Shown here piece by piece: positions 1 through 3,406 of a stretch of DNA of 5,285 bases. The notes below the pieces were generated by a model that worked only from the letters and a program-made list of their open reading frames with translations, did no database searches and was not told the origin of the DNA. Every line of letters begins with the position of its first letter. The first letter of the stretch is position 1. The stretch spans positions 1-5,285 of the forward strand of contig JBEKZQ010000431.1 in the NCBI GenBank assembly GCA_049509675.1, read 5' to 3'. Origin of the DNA: JBEKZQ01 sp049509675. GTDB lineage: Bacteria > Planctomycetota > Planctomycetia > Pirellulales > Thermoguttaceae. The translations under genes were made by a program, and so were the position numbers.

Positions 1-58
1 GAGACGCTCATTGCTCGGCCGCGTGAAGCACCATCCCCCCAAACCTGGAGACGCACAC

Positions 59-889
59 ATGAAACGCCGTGAAATGCTGTTGACGACTGGAGCCGCAATC
101 CTGGGAGCCTCGGCCTTCCCGCTCCGCTGGGCCGCCGCCGACGACCAGAAGAAAAAGAAGGTCCTCTATTTCACCCGCAGCTCGGGTTTCGTCCATTCCG
201 TGGTCAATCGCAACGGCAAGCCACTGGCCTGGTCGGAGAAGATTTTCACCGAAATGGGCCAGAAGGCCGGCTTCGAGGTCGTGTGCAGCCAGGAAGAGGA
301 CGTCTTCGACGGCGACCTGGGCCAGTATGATCTGATTGCCTTCTACACCACCGGCAACGTGATTTCCAAGGAGCGCAAAGAGAAACTGCTGGCCGCCATC
401 AAGGCCGGCAAGTCGTTCGTCGGTTTCCACTGCGCCACCGACACCTTCCACGCCCCGGGCATTGATCCCTACCTTGCCATGCTGGGCGCGGAATTCACCG
501 GGCACGGGTCGCAGCAGAAGGTCGCCATGAAGATCGTCTCTCCGCACTTCCCGGGCGTCGAGGGGTTGGGCGATTCGTTCTCGATGCTCGAGGAGTGGTA
601 CACCTTCCACAAGTTCGCCCGCGACCTGCACGTGATCCTGGTGCAAGAGACGCAGGGCATGCACGACGGTCTTTATCAGCGTCCGCCCTACCCGGCCACG
701 TGGGCCCGCATGCACGGCAAGGGACGCGTGTTCTACACCTCGATGGGCCACCGGGAAGACGTGTGGACCAGCCCGATTTTCCAGCAGATCACCTTGGGCG
801 GCATGGCCTGGGCATTACACAACGTGGATGCCGACATTGCGGCGAATATCGCCAAGGTCACGCCCCGCGCGGACGACAATGCCCGCTAA
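59..889 (+). CDS. ThuA-like domain protein with Tat-type signal peptide
   Basis: The 276-residue product matches the ThuA-like family (glutamine-amidotransferase-like fold, named from trehalose utilisation ThuA). Planctomycetes carry many exported paralogues, and their exact substrates are mostly unknown. Residues 1-27 form a leader: MKRREML with R3R4 resembles a twin-arginine motif, followed by a hydrophobic stretch ending near AAA (25-27). The domain spans roughly 34-260: strand KKVLYFTRSSGFVH, then a YDLIAFYTTGN strand, FVGFHCATDTFH (H124, C125), FTGHGS (H149), an EEWYTF segment, and RVFYTSMGHRED (H231) followed by the helix typical of the family's end. C125 sits where this fold has its nucleophile elbow, but catalysis is not established for the family. 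The ATG at 59 is chosen because GGAG lies 10 bases upstream and it opens directly with the leader. An in-frame TTG at 11 would put 16 extra residues before the RR pair. A sugar-related role in the periplasm is inferred only. Confidence 0.88.
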   Translation: MKRREMLLTTGAAILGASAFPLRWAAADDQKKKKVLYFTRSSGFVHSVVNRNGKPLAWSEKIFTEMGQKAGFEVVCSQEEDVFDGDLGQYDLIAFYTTGNVISKERKEKLLAAIKAGKSFVGFHCATDTFHAPGIDPYLAMLGAEFTGHGSQQKVAMKIVSPHFPGVEGLGDSFSMLEEWYTFHKFARDLHVILVQETQGMHDGLYQRPPYPATWARMHGKGRVFYTSMGHREDVWTSPIFQQITLGGMAWALHNVDADIAANIAKVTPRADDNAR

Positions 890-907
890 CGCAAACCCAC
901 GATAACT

Positions 908-945
908 CCCCTCTCCGCGCGCGCCGACTCGCGCGCGGAGAGGGG
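908..945. terminator. 16-bp perfect GC-rich hairpin after the ThuA-like gene
   Basis: CCCCTCTCCGCGCGCG (908-923) and its exact reverse complement (930-945) are separated by a 6-base loop, CCGACT. The hairpin starts 18 bases after the TAA of the upstream gene. A short T-rich run follows at 951-957, weaker and farther away than in a classical intrinsic terminator. Its outer half, CCCCTCTCC/GGAGAGGGG, is the motif shared by the three other palindromes in this window, so it may be a member of an interspersed palindrome family that also acts as a transcription end or mRNA 3' stabiliser. The structure is directly visible; the terminator role is inferred. Confidence 0.6.
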
Positions 946-953
946 GACGTTGG

Positions 954-982
954 TTTTCAGTTTTCAGTTTTCAGTTTTCAGT
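954..982 (+). repeat. Four tandem TTTTCAG heptads
   Basis: TTTTCAG occurs at 954-960, 961-967, 968-974 and 975-981 without mismatch or spacer, followed by T982. Read one base later, the unit is TTTCAGT. Short tandem heptads of this type are known as interspersed repeats in several bacterial groups. The first copy lies 8 bases after the hairpin at 908-945. Copy number may vary between strains, as it does for other short tandem repeats. Confidence 0.85.
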
Positions 983-1056
983 ATGTTGTTCCAATCCCTT
1001 GCGAAAATCTGAGAACTGGACTTTTGCAAACTTCGGTAAGGGGTATGCAAGTGGTC

Positions 1057-1079
1057 CCCCTCTCCCGGAGGGAGAGGGG
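1057..1079. repeat. REP-like palindrome CCCCTCTCCC-GGA-GGGAGAGGGG
   Basis: A perfect 10-bp stem (1057-1066 with 1070-1079) closes on a 3-base loop. It is the cleanest copy of the CCCTCTCC/GGAGAGGG motif found four times in this window. It lies near the centre of the larger inverted-repeat element and well away from both flanking genes, so it is unlikely to be a terminator for the ThuA-like gene. Confidence 0.8.
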
Positions 1080-1164
1080 AAGTTGGATCGGCATTTTGCA
1101 AGAGTCCAGTGAGAACTGAGAAACTCCCAAGGTATCCGCATGACTTGGATGGGCTAACACGCTT

Positions 1165-1192
1165 ACTGAACACTGAACACTGAACACTGAAA
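1165..1192 (-). repeat. Four tandem heptads, inverted relative to 954-982
   Basis: ACTGAAC is repeated at 1165-1171, 1172-1178 and 1179-1185, followed by ACTGAAA at 1186-1192. On the minus strand these read TTTCAGT then GTTCAGT three times. They are therefore the same heptad as at 955-982 in opposite orientation, with one base changed in three of the four copies. The array ends 12 bases before the ribosome binding site of the next gene. Confidence 0.85.
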
Positions 1193-1214
1193 ACTTCTTT
1201 CCACAGGAGCCGTT

Positions 1215-2123
1215 ATGAGAGTCACCCTGGCCGTATTGCTGGTCGCCTGCTGCACTTCGTCGGCGCTGGCCGAATCGCCGTTCGTGTTTCGTGAGAGCAG
1301 CCCGACCGGCCTGGAGTTGTCCGATGGAGGCAAGCCGGTCTTCGTCTACAATTTCGGCATGATCCTGGCCCCCGGATTTCCCAAGAGCATGACGAGGTCG
1401 AGCTATCTGCACCCGGTCTATGCGCCGGACGGAACCCGGCTGACCGACGATTTCAATCCCGACCACCCGCACCACCGGGGCATCTCCTGGATGTGGCCGG
1501 AAGTGACGGTGGATGGCAAGAAGGGCGATATCTGGACCGTCCAGAAGTTTCGCCAACGGTTCGTGAGGTTCAAGGCCCGCGAGACGGAAGCCTCGCAGGC
1601 GCGCCTGGCGGTCGAGAATGGCTGGTTCGACGGGGAGCGGAAGTTCCTGAAGGAAGACGTGGAGATCGTGACGCACGCCGCTTCCGCCGGCCGGCGGCTC
1701 TTGGAATTCACGTTGCGTTTCGAGGCCACGGAGCAGCCGGTAACGATCGTCGGCACGCCGGACGGCAAGAAGGGGTTCGGCGGATTCTGCTTCCGCTTCG
1801 CACGGCGCGACGGCGGGGCGGCCCAGACGATCATTCGCACCGACAAGGGAATCTCCAAGGCGGACGGCGTGTTATCGCCTCACCCCTGGGCCGAGATCAG
1901 CGGAACCTTCCAAGGCCGCGCCGCCGGGGCCCGCCTGGAAGACGACGCCGCGAATCCCGGCTATCCCAACAACGGTTGGCTCATGCGGCACGGCTTCGGC
2001 TTCTTGAACGTATCCTATCCCGGGTTGCAGCCGCTGACCCTGAAACCCGGTACACCCTTGCTGCTGAAGTATCGGGTGATCCTGTTTGCCTCCCTCTCCC
2101 CTGGCGGGAGAGGGAACCAATAA
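1215..2123 (+). CDS. Secreted DUF6807 (PmoA-like) family protein
   Basis: This 302-residue protein resembles the DUF6807 family, labelled 'PmoA' in some databases, although a role in methane oxidation is not supported. The family is common in Planctomycetes and Bacteroidetes near sugar-oxidoreductase and polysaccharide-use genes; its reaction is unknown to me. Residues 1-19 form a Sec signal peptide with probable cleavage ALA^ES. The mature part has the diagnostic motif NPDHPHHRGI at 81-90 (H84, H86, H87), a candidate metal- or sugar-binding site, preceded by SYLHPVYAPDG. The rest looks beta-rich, with WAEISG and LMRHGFGFLNVSYPG near the end. The ATG at 1215 has AGGAG 5 bases upstream. After LLLKYRVILFA the last residues (SLSPGGRGNQ) are encoded by a palindromic repeat and look unlike family sequence, so the native C-terminus was probably replaced. 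The upstream ThuA-like gene is 325 bp away, so co-transcription is uncertain. Confidence 0.85.
   Translation: MRVTLAVLLVACCTSSALAESPFVFRESSPTGLELSDGGKPVFVYNFGMILAPGFPKSMTRSSYLHPVYAPDGTRLTDDFNPDHPHHRGISWMWPEVTVDGKKGDIWTVQKFRQRFVRFKARETEASQARLAVENGWFDGERKFLKEDVEIVTHAASAGRRLLEFTLRFEATEQPVTIVGTPDGKKGFGGFCFRFARRDGGAAQTIIRTDKGISKADGVLSPHPWAEISGTFQGRAAGARLEDDAANPGYPNNGWLMRHGFGFLNVSYPGLQPLTLKPGTPLLLKYRVILFASLSPGGRGNQ
2091..2115. repeat. REP-like palindrome overlapping the 3' end of the DUF6807 gene
   Basis: TCCCTCTCCC (2091-2100) pairs perfectly with GGGAGAGGGA (2106-2115) across the loop CTGGC. It ends 5 bases before the TAA at 2121-2123, so it is translated, giving SLSPGGRG. As RNA it could stabilise the transcript end or help termination. 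The nearest T-run (2142-2147) is 26 bases further on, too far for a classical intrinsic terminator. Confidence 0.8.
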
Positions 2124-2311
2124 CGGAAAATGCGACAGTTGTTTTTTCGCCGGTCCTTACCGGGAATCGTTATCTGCCGCACAATCTGCACAGTCGGCAG
2201 AAAGCGTAGAGTGGGGTAGTTGCATGCATTGATCGCTTGCGCGCATGGAAGGGCAAAAAAAGCTATGTTTGCATAGCCTTACCCTTCACTGTCGCGGGAG
2301 AAGAGCGATCG
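2124..2311. other. Gene-free leader upstream of the tad-like operon
   Basis: This 188-bp stretch probably carries the promoter of the pilus-type operon, but I could not pick a convincing -35/-10 pair. It holds several small symmetric elements: CCGGT-CCTT-ACCGG (2150-2163), TCTGCCG (2173-2179) with CGGCAGA (2195-2201) around a 15-base loop, the self-complementary octamer TGCATGCA (2221-2228), and GCTATG-TTTG-CATAGC (2262-2277) just after a run of seven A. Any could be an operator or leader structure; none matches a riboswitch I know. A T-run at 2142-2147 could help end upstream transcripts. A GGGAGAAGAG ribosome binding site at 2296-2305 closes the stretch. Confidence 0.45.
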
Positions 2312-2920
2312 ATGCGCTGCGTTGCGAAACCCACATGCCGTGGCAGCGAGATGCCGGGCGCCTTTTGCCCGGCGGCGCCGAAGCGAGCCAGGCAGGCCCT
2401 CACCCTAACCCTCCCCCGAAGGGAGAGGGGATCTCTGGGGCCGCCAGCCCGGGGAGTGGTCGCCGTCGAGGCGGCCGTGGTGCTGTCGGTGGTGGTGTTC
2501 ATCATGCTGGGCACCTGGGAGATCGGGCGGATGTGCCAGATGTCGCGGGCCCTGCGCGATGCGGCCCGGGAGGGCGCCCGGGTGGCCGCCGGCGGGACCA
2601 ACGGCGGTTCGTCCGTCACGGTGGCCGTCGTCCAGCAGACCGTGCAGAACTACCTGACCGACGTTGGCTATCCCACCGCGGCCGTCACCGGCGCGCAGAT
2701 CACGGTCACCAACTTGAGCACGCACACTTGGACCGACCCCTGCAACGCCATACAGTCCGATCCGTTCAGCGTGACCGTGCTCATCCCCTCGGGAACGGCC
2801 TTCAATAGCCTGGGCTGGGCCGCCAGCTCGATCACCGGCATCAATCAATTGTCGGCCACGGTCGAGTGGCAGTCGGCCAACGACGCGCAGGTGGTCGTCG
2901 GCACCACATTGCCCTACTGA
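2312..2920 (+). CDS. TadE-like pseudopilin 1, with repeat-derived leader
   Basis: The 202-residue product has the TadE-like architecture: basic cytoplasmic leader, one membrane helix (about 49-69: VVAVEAAVVLSVVVFIMLGTW) and the conserved tail EIGRMCQMSRALRDAAREGARVAA. A Ser/Thr-rich extracytoplasmic domain follows to the end. RG^VVAVE (G48, then Glu at +5, E53) is a textbook prepilin-peptidase site, as in TadE/TadF pseudopilins of Tad/Flp pilus systems. The start at 2312 is chosen because GGGAGAAGAG ends 6 bases before the ATG. The frame stays open back to a TTG at 2237, and an ATG at 2351 is an alternative. The leader is long (48 residues) for this family, and residues 29-40 (ALTLTLPRRERG) are translated from a genome-type repeat. 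It is followed 14 bases later by the second TadE-like gene, forming an operon. I am sure of the family but less sure of the exact start. Confidence 0.82.
   Translation: MRCVAKPTCRGSEMPGAFCPAAPKRARQALTLTLPRRERGSLGPPARGVVAVEAAVVLSVVVFIMLGTWEIGRMCQMSRALRDAAREGARVAAGGTNGGSSVTVAVVQQTVQNYLTDVGYPTAAVTGAQITVTNLSTHTWTDPCNAIQSDPFSVTVLIPSGTAFNSLGWAASSITGINQLSATVEWQSANDAQVVVGTTLPY
2397..2430 (+). repeat. REP-like repeat inside the TadE-like gene 1
   Basis: This copy has the longer form, beginning CCCTCACCCTAACCCTC and ending GGGAGAGGGG. The stem 2409-2417/2421-2429 around loop GAA pairs at 8 of 9 positions; C2414 replaces the T found in the perfect copies. Translated in this orientation it gives LTLTLPRRERG, a string I recognise from many bacterial genomes as the product of an interspersed repeat. 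It sits wholly inside the reading frame, upstream of the prepilin cleavage site. Confidence 0.75.
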
Positions 2921-2934
2921 AAGGGAGAGGCCCC

Positions 2935-3405
2935 ATGTTCGAGCAACGTCGAAGAGGCGCAAAGCGGCGGAGAGGCGCGGCCCTGGTCGAGGCGGCTCTG
3001 GTGCTGCCGTTGGTGCTGCTGTTCTTCATGGGAATCGTCGAGTACGGTCGATGGCTCATGACGCTGCACCTGTTCAACAATGCGGCCTGCTACGGCGCAG
3101 CATACGCGTCGAAGCACACGTCCCCCATCGTGATCTCAGGCGTCACCTACGGCAATGCCGTGTCCGACGTGCAGAACGCCGTGACCTCCGTTCTGGCCGG
3201 CCAGCAACTCGTGGGCCAAGCCATTAACGTGTTCCAATCGGACTCGGCGGGCAACAACCTGGGCGCTTTCACCAATGCCCAGCCGGGCCAGTACGTGTGC
3301 GTGCAAATCACCGGTACGTACTACTTCACGATCACCTCGATGCTGCAATTGCCGGTCTCATACGCCGAGACCTTTCAGTGCGTGAGACTCAGCGAAGGGA
3401 ACTAA
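2935..3405 (+). CDS. TadE-like pseudopilin 2
   Basis: This 156-residue protein is a compact TadE-like pseudopilin, probably a minor component of a Tad/Flp-type pilus or secretion machine in the inner membrane. Its short basic leader MFEQRRRGAKRRRG ends at G14, followed by AALVE with Glu at +5 (E19), a fitting prepilin-peptidase site. The helix spans about 15-35 (AALVEAALVLPLVLLFFMGIV) and leads into the family hallmark EYGRWLM, then an amphipathic stretch (FNNAACYGAAYA). The remaining domain has Cys at 52 and near the C-terminus (QYVCVQ, TFQCVRL), so a disulfide is possible. The ATG at 2935 follows a strong AAGGGAGAGG ribosome binding site (2921-2930). The gap to the upstream stop is 14 bases, and only one base separates its TAA from the next ATG, so translational coupling with the TadG-like gene is likely. 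Confidence 0.88.
   Translation: MFEQRRRGAKRRRGAALVEAALVLPLVLLFFMGIVEYGRWLMTLHLFNNAACYGAAYASKHTSPIVISGVTYGNAVSDVQNAVTSVLAGQQLVGQAINVFQSDSAGNNLGAFTNAQPGQYVCVQITGTYYFTITSMLQLPVSYAETFQCVRLSEGN
2953..2978 (+). repeat. Short in-frame direct repeat in the leader of TadE-like gene 2
   Basis: AGAGGCGC occurs at 2953-2960 and 2971-2978, 18 bases apart, and so encodes RRGA twice in frame. The stretch AGAGGCGCAAAGCGGCGG resembles the GGCGCAAAG-type heptad repeats seen between genes in many bacteria. The similarity is loose and may simply reflect selection for Arg/Lys codons in a basic leader. Confidence 0.4.
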
Positions 3406-3406
3406 A

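Larger units (their letters stand above)
954..1192. repeat. Nested inverted-repeat element with heptad ends (MITE- or REP-like)
   Basis: Three layers of symmetry share roughly one centre near 1062-1073. Outermost, heptads TTTCAGT on the left (955-982) are mirrored on the right (1165-1192) in opposite orientation. Next, ACTGGACTTTTGCAAA (1015-1030) matches the reverse complement of 1095-1110 at 15 of 16 positions. Near the centre is a 10-bp palindrome, CCCCTCTCCC/GGGAGAGGGG, with loop GGA (1057-1079). The flanks of the middle layer also look like decayed inverted copies (about 12 of 17 positions for 995-1011 against 1117-1133). No transposase or other protein is encoded, so a non-autonomous interspersed element is the best description. 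No clear target-site duplication was seen. Whether it occurs elsewhere in the genome cannot be judged from here. Confidence 0.6.
890..1214. other. 325-bp non-coding stretch filled with repeats
   Basis: No credible gene lies here. Possible reading frames on both strands run straight through palindromes and heptad repeats and give low-information peptides of the kind such repeats always produce. Almost the whole stretch is explained by the hairpin at 908-945 and the nested inverted-repeat element at 954-1192. The last 22 bases hold the ribosome binding site of the next gene (AGGAG, 1205-1209). No confident promoter was seen. Confidence 0.7.

Noticed and set aside
11..58. TTG start at 11 for the ThuA-like protein
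   Set aside because: It would place 16 residues before the RR-containing leader, and no ribosome binding site is visible. The ATG at 59 has GGAG upstream.
8..751. Long minus-strand open frame opposite the ThuA-like gene
   Set aside because: It mirrors the codon structure of a clear family member on the plus strand, has no ribosome binding site and shows no family-like motif. It is typical of GC-rich DNA.
954..1192. CRISPR array
   Set aside because: The repeats are only 7 bases, tandem without spacers and inverted between the two ends. There are no cas genes.
978..1676. Minus-strand open frame across the repeat region and the start of the DUF6807 gene
   Set aside because: It runs through heptads and a palindrome and antisense to a gene with a signal peptide and family motif. 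Its C-terminal part is merely translated repeat.
2092..2147. Classical intrinsic terminator after the DUF6807 gene
   Set aside because: The hairpin lies inside the coding end and the six-T run starts 26 bases after the stem, too far for the standard mechanism.
2237..2311. TTG start at 2237 for TadE-like gene 1
   Set aside because: It lacks a Shine-Dalgarno sequence and spans the AT-rich hairpin at 2262-2277. The ATG at 2312 has GGGAGAAGAG at good spacing.
2124..2311. Riboswitch in the leader of the pilus-type operon
   Set aside because: The hairpins are small and isolated, and no known aptamer consensus was recognised.
2405..2962. Minus-strand open frame opposite TadE-like gene 1
   Set aside because: The plus-strand product has a perfect pseudopilin layout; this frame has none and begins inside the next gene.
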